Part shown: positions 46,797-55,146 of the stretch, piece after piece | Layout: every line of letters begins with the position of its first letter | Position numbering within the stretch: position 1 is the stretch's first letter | NCBI RefSeq assembly: GCF_001890925.1 | Contig: NZ_MLCB01000172.1 | Location: 27,643-91,642, forward strand | Direction of reading: 5' to 3' | Origin: Planktotalea frisia | GTDB lineage: Bacteria; Pseudomonadota; Alphaproteobacteria; Rhodobacterales; Rhodobacteraceae | Length of the DNA stretch: 64,000 nucleotides | Made by a program: the position numbers and the translations under genes | The notes under the pieces: model-generated | Database searches by the model: none | Seen by the model: the letters and a program-made list of their open reading frames with translations, nothing else | What the model was told of the DNA's origin: nothing

Positions 46797-49521
46797 AGCC
46801 AGCCTCCTTCAAAGCGGCGCGCACGCGGTGCGGCAAGGCTGGAACATGGCGCAAGCGCACGCCAGTTGCATGATGCACAGCGTTCAAAATCGCCGGCGCT
46901 GTTGGAATCAACGCATGTTCGCCAAGGCCCTTGGCACCGAATGGGCCATGCGCATCAGGCTCTTCGACAATCACCGTTTCAATCGGGGGAACGTCGCCAA
47001 TCGTGGGGATCAGATAGTCGTGCAGGTTATCAGTGCGCCCTGGAATAAACTCTTCCATCAGCGCCATGCCAAGGCCTTGCGCAACGCCACCTTGGGCCTG
47101 TCCTTCAACGAGCAACGGGTTGATCGCTTGGCCCACGTCATGCGCCGCGACTATGTGGATCGGTTTGATGGTTCCGAGTTTGGTATCCACTTCAACCACG
47201 GCGAGATGTGCAGCGTAACCGAATTGCGCGTAAGGCACGCCTTGGCCGTTTTCATCGAGCGGTTCCGTGGGCGGATCGTAGCTCGCAACTGCGCGCATAA
47301 CATAGCCGTCTTCGCCTACTTCCATGCGTGAAAGGTCGATATTATGACCCCCACTCATCTCAATTTGACCTTCGCCAAGTGCAATCTGAGCATCCTCAGC
47401 CGCGTTCACCAAAGTCAGCACTTGGCGCCGCAAGCTTTCCCCTGAAAGCTTTGCCGCATTGCCCGTTACAAAGGTCTGACGGGACGCAGAGGTTTTGCCA
47501 GCGTCCGGCGTGATGTCCGTATCCGCACCCAAAAGAGCGACTTGATTTACCGACACGCCAAAAGCTTGCGCAAAAATTTGCGTGATTACTGTGTTGGATC
47601 CTTGTCCGATGTCCACAGCACCTTGGTGAAGCACCAACGTGCCATCCGCTTTCAACCCACATTTGATCGTAGAGGGGTTTGCCATCGACGTATTGCCGCA
47701 GCCATACCACCCCGCCGCGATCCCGACACCGCGCTTGAGATGTGTGCTGGTGGCGTTGAACGAAGTGCATTCTGCTTTGCCAGTCCCCCAAGCAGGGCGC
47801 AGCGCTTCAAGGCAGGCTTTCACACCGACGCCTTGCTCGAAAACTTGCCCAGACACCGTTGGCACCCCGTTATCAAGCGCATTCAGTACGCGGAAATCCA
47901 ACCCATCCATGCCTACAGCTGCGGCCAGTTCGTCAAACAAAGTCTCTTGCGCGATGGCCGATTGGGGGACTCCGAAACCACGAAACGCACCAGAAGGCGG
48001 GCAATGGGTGTAAACCCCTTTGGATTGCGCGCGGTAGTTGGGGATGCGGTAGGGACCAGAGGCATGCAGTGGAACGCGATTGGCCACAGTCGGCCCCCAA
48101 CTCGCATAAGCACCTGTGTTAAAGTCCCCATCAAAGCGCAGACCTGTAACGGTGCCATCATGGCGCACACCACCTTTGATGGTGATCCGTCCGGGATGAC
48201 GCTTGGTCGAGGTCGCCATGCTCTCAACCCGCGAATAAGTCATGCGCACGGGACGACCTGTCACCATCGCGCCAAGGCACACATAAGGATGCAACGTCAG
48301 ATCTAATTTTGAACCGAACCCGCCCCCAACTGCCGTCGGAACGATGCGAATGTCATCGTTTTCTAGAGCAAGAATACCAGCCAGCGCCTCTTGGTTCATC
48401 ACAGGGCTTTGTGTGCAAACATGCAGATGCACACGGCCTTCAACAACCTCGGCAAAGCCTGCTTCGGGTTCGATGTAGGCGTGTTCCACAAAGGACGTCT
48501 CAAAACTGCCGCTCAGCACAATGTCTGCTTGGGCGAGCCCAGCATCAACATCGCCGTGCGCCACGAACCCGCCGCACATGACGTTGTTTTCCGCATGCTC
48601 GTGAAGTTGCGGGGCATCGTCGGTTTGCGCCTCGGTGACGTCTTGCACCGCACGAAGCGCCTGCCATGTGACTGGGAAATCTTCAATGTGGTAAGCTGCG
48701 ATGAATTCCGCTTCGCCGATGATCGCGGCGACTGCTTCGCCTTTGAAACGCGTTTCCGTTTCGGCGAAAACAGGTTGATCAATGAAGCCAGGAATGGTGC
48801 CGAACAAATTCGAACCGGGGATATCTTGCGCAGTCAAAACCGCTTCGACCCCCTCGCTCGCGCGCATCAGATCAAGATCACCAAATTCAAACGCCGCATG
48901 CGCAAAAGGCGAGCGGATGACCAAAGCAACCAACGCTCCATCGGGCGCAACATCATCGCCGAAACGCTCGGAGCCATCGACTTTCGCAGCTCCATCGAGA
49001 CGCGCAATAGGATCGCCGACGTCTCCTTTGACGCTGATCTCTGGAATACCTGTGGTGCCAACCGCGACAACCGCATCAATGATTTTGCGATAGCCCGTGC
49101 AGCGACACAGAACGCCACCCAACGCATCTTGGACTTGCGCGACGTTGGGCTTGGGCACCTCGCGGAGCAAAGCCGCAGCGCTGATCATCATGCCGGGGGT
49201 GCAAATACCGCATTGGGCGGCTTGGTGGGCGGTGAAACTTTTTTGCAAACGCTCAAGTATTACAGGATCAAGGCCGCGCAACGTTTGAACATCTCGCCCT
49301 TTGGCTTGTGCCGTTGAGGTCAGGCAAGCACACACCGGCGCGCCATCGATCAGAACAGTGCAAGCTCCGCAATCGCCTGCGTTGCAACCGACTTTGACAT
49401 CTTTCGCATTCAATTCCTCACGCAAAGTGGCGCTGAGGCGGGCGTGACCTGCGGCGCGGCTCTGTACGGTTGCACCATTAAGCGTGAAGCCAATTACATC
49501 CAATGCGCTGCGCTTATCCAT
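46789..49521 (-). CDS. molybdenum hydroxylase, fused [2Fe-2S] and molybdopterin subunit
   Basis: A 910-residue enzyme of the xanthine oxidase family combining two subunits often separate. Residues 1-160 carry two [2Fe-2S] clusters: CNAGDCGACTVLI (C46, C51, C54 and later C64/C66) and CGICTPG with CRCTGYRK (C104, C107, C139, C141). Residues about 170-910 are the molybdopterin part, with SGAFRGFGVPQSAIAQE, GGFGSKLD and the active-site Glu in GAKGLGEHALIP. The overall size is like aldehyde oxidoreductase of Desulfovibrio gigas, but here a separate FAD subunit is encoded upstream. Expected reaction: water-derived hydroxylation of an N-heterocyclic ring, nicotinate-type by context. Confidence 0.9.
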   Translation of the reverse strand: MDKRSALDVIGFTLNGATVQSRAAGHARLSATLREELNAKDVKVGCNAGDCGACTVLIDGAPVCACLTSTAQAKGRDVQTLRGLDPVILERLQKSFTAHQAAQCGICTPGMMISAAALLREVPKPNVAQVQDALGGVLCRCTGYRKIIDAVVAVGTTGIPEISVKGDVGDPIARLDGAAKVDGSERFGDDVAPDGALVALVIRSPFAHAAFEFGDLDLMRASEGVEAVLTAQDIPGSNLFGTIPGFIDQPVFAETETRFKGEAVAAIIGEAEFIAAYHIEDFPVTWQALRAVQDVTEAQTDDAPQLHEHAENNVMCGGFVAHGDVDAGLAQADIVLSGSFETSFVEHAYIEPEAGFAEVVEGRVHLHVCTQSPVMNQEALAGILALENDDIRIVPTAVGGGFGSKLDLTLHPYVCLGAMVTGRPVRMTYSRVESMATSTKRHPGRITIKGGVRHDGTVTGLRFDGDFNTGAYASWGPTVANRVPLHASGPYRIPNYRAQSKGVYTHCPPSGAFRGFGVPQSAIAQETLFDELAAAVGMDGLDFRVLNALDNGVPTVSGQVFEQGVGVKACLEALRPAWGTGKAECTSFNATSTHLKRGVGIAAGWYGCGNTSMANPSTIKCGLKADGTLVLHQGAVDIGQGSNTVITQIFAQAFGVSVNQVALLGADTDITPDAGKTSASRQTFVTGNAAKLSGESLRRQVLTLVNAAEDAQIALGEGQIEMSGGHNIDLSRMEVGEDGYVMRAVASYDPPTEPLDENGQGVPYAQFGYAAHLAVVEVDTKLGTIKPIHIVAAHDVGQAINPLLVEGQAQGGVAQGLGMALMEEFIPGRTDNLHDYLIPTIGDVPPIETVIVEEPDAHGPFGAKGLGEHALIPTAPAILNAVHHATGVRLRHVPALPHRVRAALKEAGYE

Positions 49522-50344
49522 GGGCCGCCTCCTGTAATGCGCGTAAAATCAAGGATCCGACAACGTCTTTACGGTACGCACCAGAGCCGCGCACGTCGGT
49601 TATGGGCGAAAGCTCTTTCAGGTCTGCACTCGCAATTATTTCGCCTGCTTCGATCAGGCTCACTCTGCTCAAAGCTTGCTCTAACCCAGCAAGGCGGATC
49701 GCAACAGGAGAGCACGACCCAACCGCGATGCGCACATCACTTAAGACATCGGCGCTCACTTCGCATGTCACCGCGACCATCGCGATGGAGATCACAAGAT
49801 ATTTGCGCGCGCCCAGCTTTGCGAATGCGCTTTTGCGCGTCTCTGATATATCAGAGATCAACAGTGCGGTGACCAGCTCACCTTTTCTCAATGCCACAGA
49901 ACGAACACCAGTGATAAATTCTGCCAACGGTATCGCACGAACGCCCTGCAAAGAGCGAACCTCAAGCGCCGCATCCAGTGTGAGCAAAGGCGGCACACCA
50001 TCCGCCGCAGGGGACGCGTTGCACAGATTGCCCACAAGGGTTCCTGCATTTTGGATCTGTATCGAGCCGACTTCTCGCGCGGCTGCTTTTAAGCCATCAA
50101 ACCCGTTTGGTAGATCGGCAGCAATCACATCGCTCCACGTGCTCGCTGCACCAATGCGCCAGCCATTTTCGGTCTTTTCGACGCCGCGCAAACCCGCGAT
50201 CCGTGTAATATCGAGCATATCGCATTCAATCGGCCGTTCGCCCTGCGCAGGATACCAATCTGTTCCGCCTGCAATGATGCTCAGGTCGCGTGCGTTTAAC
50301 GCCGCAAGGGCATCGTCTAAATTAGTCGGTGACAAATAGTCCAA
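49514..50344 (-). CDS. molybdenum hydroxylase FAD subunit
   Basis: A 276-residue FAD-binding subunit of the CoxM/XdhB type. The opening MDYLSPTNLDDALAALN is typical, with the FAD loops IIAGGTDWYP (residues 22-31) and SIQIQNAGTLVGNLCNASPAADG (about 93-115), and a C-terminal CO dehydrogenase flavoprotein-like domain. The start is a TTG at 50344 with GGAAGG upstream and no better ATG. Its stop overlaps the Mo subunit start by 8 bases. It is the first gene of the minus-strand operon and diverges from the amidohydrolase gene. Confidence 0.9.
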   Translation of the reverse strand: MDYLSPTNLDDALAALNARDLSIIAGGTDWYPAQGERPIECDMLDITRIAGLRGVEKTENGWRIGAASTWSDVIAADLPNGFDGLKAAAREVGSIQIQNAGTLVGNLCNASPAADGVPPLLTLDAALEVRSLQGVRAIPLAEFITGVRSVALRKGELVTALLISDISETRKSAFAKLGARKYLVISIAMVAVTCEVSADVLSDVRIAVGSCSPVAIRLAGLEQALSRVSLIEAGEIIASADLKELSPITDVRGSGAYRKDVVGSLILRALQEAAHG

Positions 50345-50376
50345 AACAGCCCTTCCAACGCATATGAAACTTAGTC

Positions 50377-50396
50377 AAAACTTGTTTGTATACGAA
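50377..50396. promoter_or_regulatory. candidate operator in the divergent promoter of the hydroxylase operon and amidohydrolase
   Basis: AAAACTTGTTTGT, running into the near-palindrome TTTGTATACGAA (50385-50396), in the 151-base divergent gap. The first 13 bases match the motif at 42810-42822 with one difference. A -10-like region cannot be fixed. Shared motif and divergent placement suggest one regulator for both sites, most simply the MarR protein encoded at 42876. Confidence 0.5.
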
Positions 50397-50495
50397 TAGA
50401 ATAACGCAACGAGGATTCTGTCAAATCCTTTCACCAAAACTCTTGATCAAAGCAGCACTTCTGTTAGCGTTCAAATGAATTTGAAAGGAACCAAA

Positions 50496-51668
50496 ATGTC
50501 TGATGCGCCGCATAAACTTGTCATTCGTAATATTGGCCTGATGCTGTCGGGCAAGATGGAAGAGCCGATCTATGAGGCAGATTGCATCATCGCAATTGAT
50601 GGCAAGATCGCTGAATGGGGACGCGAAAAGGACATGGATACCAGCGGCGCGGATACTGAGGTTGACGCAATGGGCGTCACCCTCGCGCCTGGTTTGATCG
50701 ACAGCCACATCCACCCTGTCGTGGGCGATTACACACCGCGCCAACAGCAGCTTCATTGGATCGACAGCACACTGCACGGCGGTGTGACGACGCTGATTTC
50801 GGCAGGTGAAGTGCATATGCCGGGCCGTCCGAAGGATATCGTAGGTCTCAAGGCGATGGCGATTGCGGCGCAGCGTTGGTATGAAAATTTTCGCCCTTCA
50901 GGCATGAAAGTGCATGCGGGTGCTCCTGTCATTGAACACGGGATGGTCGAGGAAGACTTCAAAGAGCTTGCAGCGGCAGGTGTCACCCTTTTGGGGGAAG
51001 TCGGGCTTGGCACGGTGAAGGACGGTAAAACGGCTCAACAAATGGTGAGCTGGGCACGTAAATATGGTATTCAAAGCACAATCCACACAGGTGGGCCGTC
51101 GATTCCGGGCTCGGGTCTGATTGATGCGGATATGGTGATGGAAACCGGCACGGATGTGATTGGTCACATCAACGGTGGCCACTCTGCGCTACCCGATGAT
51201 CAGATCATTTGTCTCTGCGAAGGGTGCAAGGCCGCGTTTGAAATTGTGCACAACGGCAATGAGCGCGCAGCGGTTTTAACCGTGAACACCGCGCGTGAGT
51301 TGGGCAAGTTGGATCAGGTGATCCTTGGCACCGATGGGCCTGCAGGCTCAGGTGTGCAACCCCTTGGTATTTTGCGCATGATTGCAATGCTCTCTGCGTT
51401 TGGAAATGTGCCTGCGGAAATTGCGTTCTGCTTTGGCAATGGCAACACATCGCGTCAACGCAAGCTTGACACAGGGCTCATCGAAAAAGGCAAATGCGCT
51501 GACTTTGTACTGATGGATCAAGCGCAACATGCGCCAGGCAAAAACATCTTGGAAAGCGTGCAACTGGGCAATTTGCCGGGCGTTGGCATGACTGTCATCG
51601 ACGGTGTTGTGACATCACAGCGTAGCCGCAATACGCCGCCTGCAAATAGATTGCCGCAAGTCGTTTAA
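50496..51668 (+). CDS. enamidase-like amidohydrolase
   Basis: A 390-residue amidohydrolase closely recalling enamidase (EC 3.5.2.18) of nicotinate catabolism, which opens tetrahydro-6-oxonicotinate to (S)-2-formylglutarate and ammonia. Diagnostic motifs recalled from that enzyme are LHGGVTTLISAGEVHMPGR, GEVGLGTVK, HTGGPSIPGS and the end SRNTPPAN. Likely metal ligands are H71, H73, E168, H197, H224 and D280; E168 stands where many amidohydrolases have a carboxylated Lys. The ATG at 50496 is chosen over one seven codons upstream since AAAGGA lies 7 bases before it. It diverges from the hydroxylase operon. Confidence 0.87.
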   Translation: MSDAPHKLVIRNIGLMLSGKMEEPIYEADCIIAIDGKIAEWGREKDMDTSGADTEVDAMGVTLAPGLIDSHIHPVVGDYTPRQQQLHWIDSTLHGGVTTLISAGEVHMPGRPKDIVGLKAMAIAAQRWYENFRPSGMKVHAGAPVIEHGMVEEDFKELAAAGVTLLGEVGLGTVKDGKTAQQMVSWARKYGIQSTIHTGGPSIPGSGLIDADMVMETGTDVIGHINGGHSALPDDQIICLCEGCKAAFEIVHNGNERAAVLTVNTARELGKLDQVILGTDGPAGSGVQPLGILRMIAMLSAFGNVPAEIAFCFGNGNTSRQRKLDTGLIEKGKCADFVLMDQAQHAPGKNILESVQLGNLPGVGMTVIDGVVTSQRSRNTPPANRLPQVV

Positions 51669-51741
51669 GCGATGTAATTCTCGCCGCGTTGCTTTAAGTG
51701 CGAGGGACGCTTTACCTAACTTGCGATAGAAAGTTAACCCA

Positions 51742-53109
51742 ATGGCCGCAGCGCGCGATTACGACTTAACAACAGGTTCCATCGCGAGCCATTTTCGCAA
51801 GCTCGCGATCCCCGCTGCTTTGGGCATGTTGTTCACGACGCTCTACAACGTTGTCGATGTCTATTTTGCAGGACAAATCGGCACCGAGTCGCAAGCGGGT
51901 CTCGCGATTGGGTTCCAAGCTTTCTTTGTGTTGGTTGCTGTTGCTTTCGGGCTGTCCTCTGCCATGTCTGCGCTTGTCGGCAATGCACGCGGCGCAAAAG
52001 ACAATCGCGCAGCGCGCCGCTTGGCGGTTCAGGGCCTTGCTTTTGCGACAGTTGCAACGATTGTTTTGATGATTTTCGCGATTTGGTTTGGCCCACGCGC
52101 GATTATTCTAATTTCCGAACCCGGCGAATACCGCGACGCTGCCACAGGGTATTTCTACTGGCTTGTCGCAGCCCTTCCGGGCTTCATCCTTGCGTTCTCG
52201 GCCAATGGTATTTTGCAAGCGCACGGCGATAGCGTGACGTTGCAACGAGGCCAGATGGTCGCGTTCTTCGCCAATATCGCGCTGAACCCTCTGTTTATCT
52301 ACGGCATACCCGGTGTGATTGGCGGGATGGGTTTCAATGGCATCGCGCTGGCCACGATCCTGAGCCAAACGGGCGTTATGGTGTGGATCCTTTGGACCGT
52401 ATCGCGCCTTGAGATCATGCAAGGCGTTGAACCACGACACGTGCGTTTGGAATGGGCAACGGTCAAAGAAATTCTCGCGCAAATGTTACCAACCACCACC
52501 GCGATGATGGTGATGTTCGTCTCTGGCTTTGTGGTGCAATATGCGTTGAAAGGCTTCGGCGAAGAGGCAATTGCCGCTTATGGCATCGCGCTTCGTATCG
52601 AGCAAATATTGCTTTTGCCAGTCTTGGGCATGACCGGAGCCTTGCTTCCGATTGCAGCACAGAACTACGGCGCGAAAAACCATGCACGCGTGCGTGAAGC
52701 AGTTTGGTTCTGTTGGAAACTCGGTTTTGTGATGACCGCACTTGCGGCCCCGATCCTTTGGTTTGGTGGTGGCTTGGCGATGAGCATCTTTACCGATGAC
52801 ACAGACGTTATTCCAATCGGGCAAAGCTATCTGCGCGTAGATGGTTTTCTGTTTCCACTCTACATGATGCTTTTTGCAATCAACTCGCTTTTGCAAGCGT
52901 TGAAAAAGCCAGTCTATACGCTCTGGATCAGCCTCTATCGCCAAGGATTTGGTGTGGCCTTTTTCGTCTGGCTTCTGATCGGTGTCTTCGGGATGGATGT
53001 CTGGGGCGTTTGGCTTGGCATTGGTGCCGCTGTAAGCACAGGTTGGGCAATTGCGCTTTGGATTACGATCCGCATCGCCAAAGAGAAAATTGGCGGGCTG
53101 CGCGGCTAA
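51742..53109 (+). CDS. MATE-family efflux transporter
   Basis: A 455-residue multidrug and toxin extrusion protein with 12 predicted helices. The opening ITSHFRKLAIPAALGMLFTTLYNVVDVYFAG-type segment (here SIASHFRKLAIPAALGMLFT followed by NVVDVYFAGQIG) and the repeat in the second half (TGALLPIAAQNYGAKNHARV) are family hallmarks. MATE pumps use Na+ or H+ gradients to export cationic or amphiphilic compounds. No regulator is adjacent. The 73-base gap after the amidohydrolase gene could allow co-transcription, but a functional link is not shown. Confidence 0.92.
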   Translation: MAAARDYDLTTGSIASHFRKLAIPAALGMLFTTLYNVVDVYFAGQIGTESQAGLAIGFQAFFVLVAVAFGLSSAMSALVGNARGAKDNRAARRLAVQGLAFATVATIVLMIFAIWFGPRAIILISEPGEYRDAATGYFYWLVAALPGFILAFSANGILQAHGDSVTLQRGQMVAFFANIALNPLFIYGIPGVIGGMGFNGIALATILSQTGVMVWILWTVSRLEIMQGVEPRHVRLEWATVKEILAQMLPTTTAMMVMFVSGFVVQYALKGFGEEAIAAYGIALRIEQILLLPVLGMTGALLPIAAQNYGAKNHARVREAVWFCWKLGFVMTALAAPILWFGGGLAMSIFTDDTDVIPIGQSYLRVDGFLFPLYMMLFAINSLLQALKKPVYTLWISLYRQGFGVAFFVWLLIGVFGMDVWGVWLGIGAAVSTGWAIALWITIRIAKEKIGGLRG

Positions 53110-53217
53110 TCTACACTGTTAGTTTTGCGTGAATTTCCTATGCACTCCAAGCTGTTTGATTGACCGACGCCATGTCGCAATGCGAGCGTATGCTTGAGCA
53201 AATGCGAGGGTTGGCAG

Positions 53218-55137
53218 ATGAATTCGAAGAAAACGCGCGGCTGGAACAGCTACCTCGATTGGGCCGCTTTGCGCGCGGGCGCTTACAATGCGTCTGCACC
53301 TGAGCTTTGGGAGCCTGTTTTTGTGCGCAGTAACGATGCACAGGTCAGCACCACCGATTTCTTTGTAACTGTCGATGCAAGATCCGATTATGCATATGAT
53401 CCGTTCGAGCAAGCCTACAACGATGAGTACCGCGTAAACGGTGCACCGGTTGAAGCGTTTTTGCTGCGCAAGCATAAAAAGACCAGACCGAGCAACGCAT
53501 TTGAAACAAGTATTGAAGTCCTTCATGTTGGCGCGCTCAGCCCGCGCAGCGACGTTGTGCGCCCGCCAATGAGCCCATCAAGCCACAGCAACCCTGTTCC
53601 CGCAGCGATCGGGATAATTGATGATGGCATTGCTTATTTGCATCCTCGCTTTCAGAAGGGGCTTGGCCAGACGCGCTTTGCAGGCGCATTTTTGCAAACC
53701 CTACCTGCGCTGACGAACAGCGGGCTTGAGTTGAGCGGCGCAGATATTAACGGCGATCTCGCGCGGCTTGCCAGCTCGAGCGAAGACGAAATCTACCGTA
53801 CGCGAAACGCCGGGCTTTATGACCCTCTCACCCGTAACGGAATGCGCCAAGCAGCGACCCATGGCACTTTGATGCTAGATCTCGCGGCTGGCGCTGATCC
53901 GCTTGCAAGCGAAGATGCGGCGATGCGTGATGTGCCTTTGCTAATGGTGCAACTGCCGCCGGAAGCGTTTGAAGATACCTCTGGCGTGCGCATGCAAACG
54001 CATATCCTTCAGGGTTTGCGCTGGATGATCCACCGCGCTTTTGCTTCCGGTTTGAGCGACGAACTCGTGGTCAACATCAGCCTTGGCATCACAGCTGGTG
54101 CGAAAAATGGCAAATCGTTCCTGTCACAGCAGATCAAGCGCGAGATCGAGCGTGTTGCAAACCACTATAATGGCAGTAAAACTTTGGAATTGGTCTTTGC
54201 CTACGGCAACGCGTACGACGACGGTTTAATCGCACGCGCAGCTTTGCCCGCGGCGGCGAGTGCGTCGGTTTCCGTCGCGCTGCAACCGGATGATCACACG
54301 CCAAGTTTTGTCGAGCTGCGTCTCACGGATCAAAGTGCGGAAACCAAACCAAAACGTATCGAAGTCACCCTCACCGCCCCAGATCGCACAAGTGCGACAC
54401 GTACATTACGCAAGGGTCGGCATGTAACGTTCTTTGGTACACCAAAAGCACCCATCGCGCGCTTGTATCACACCGCCGCGTGTGAGATCTGGGAGGGCGA
54501 GAAGGACCCTGCATTCCTCACACTCGCCTTTGCGCCAACAACCTCCAGAAAAACTGAAGAGGCGCTCGCGGCGAGTGGATTGTGGGCGGTTTCATGCCGC
54601 AATGTTTCGAGCGCTGCGATGGATCTAACGCTTCAAGTGCAACGCGATGATAGTCCGTTCGGGCGAAACACAGGCGCACGCCAAGCCTATTTTGATGATG
54701 CGCACGCGCGCGCATGGAACCAAGAACTGCACGATTTCTCAGGTCTTGCCCCAACCAGCGCCCTTACCAATGAAGGAAGCAATTCCGCGTTTTCAACAGT
54801 TTCCCATGACAATGTGCACACTGTCGGTGCTGCGATTGTCCGCCATCATGAAGTGACACCAGCCCGCTACACGGCGCAGGGCGCGGATTGGTCGGGTAAC
54901 GTGCCTGATGCAAGTGCAATCGCTGAAACCAGCCTTGCAACGGCTGGGGTGTTGGCGGCGGGCACCTTCGCCACTGGAGCGGTGCGACTAAGCGGAACCA
55001 GTGCGGCAGCGGCGAGTTTTACACGCCATCTCGTTCAACCTGCGCAAACGGCACAGGTCTCGGACGATTTTGATCGTTTGGGCACAATGACAGTGCTCAC
55101 CAATCCATCGATCAAAGGCGAGCGGACCCGCCTTTGA
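53218..55137 (+). CDS. subtilisin-family (S8) serine protease without export signal
   Basis: A 639-residue S8 protease. The catalytic triad is D135 (IGIIDDGIAYLHP), H215 (ATHGTLMLD) and S595 (LSGTSAAAASF), with Asn in VVNISLG-type context and a long 380-residue interval between His and Ser that must include an inserted region. No signal peptide or membrane helix is visible, so it would act in the cytoplasm unless exported by another route. The ATG at 53218 has GAGGG upstream. It converges on the haloperoxidase-type gene. Possible role: processing of a neighbouring product, unproven. Confidence 0.85.
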   Translation: MNSKKTRGWNSYLDWAALRAGAYNASAPELWEPVFVRSNDAQVSTTDFFVTVDARSDYAYDPFEQAYNDEYRVNGAPVEAFLLRKHKKTRPSNAFETSIEVLHVGALSPRSDVVRPPMSPSSHSNPVPAAIGIIDDGIAYLHPRFQKGLGQTRFAGAFLQTLPALTNSGLELSGADINGDLARLASSSEDEIYRTRNAGLYDPLTRNGMRQAATHGTLMLDLAAGADPLASEDAAMRDVPLLMVQLPPEAFEDTSGVRMQTHILQGLRWMIHRAFASGLSDELVVNISLGITAGAKNGKSFLSQQIKREIERVANHYNGSKTLELVFAYGNAYDDGLIARAALPAAASASVSVALQPDDHTPSFVELRLTDQSAETKPKRIEVTLTAPDRTSATRTLRKGRHVTFFGTPKAPIARLYHTAACEIWEGEKDPAFLTLAFAPTTSRKTEEALAASGLWAVSCRNVSSAAMDLTLQVQRDDSPFGRNTGARQAYFDDAHARAWNQELHDFSGLAPTSALTNEGSNSAFSTVSHDNVHTVGAAIVRHHEVTPARYTAQGADWSGNVPDASAIAETSLATAGVLAAGTFATGAVRLSGTSAAAASFTRHLVQPAQTAQVSDDFDRLGTMTVLTNPSIKGERTRL

Positions 55138-55146
55138 TGGTGTAAA

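Noticed and set aside
48391..49317. 308-codon plus-strand frame opposite the molybdenum hydroxylase
   Set aside because: It is antisense to the [2Fe-2S] and Mo regions, whose cofactor motifs are intact. The frame has no ribosome-binding site or conserved domain.
53172..53303. 43-codon frame overlapping the 5' end of the S8 protease in another frame
   Set aside because: It has no Shine-Dalgarno sequence and overlaps a well-supported protease start; nothing suggests selection on it.
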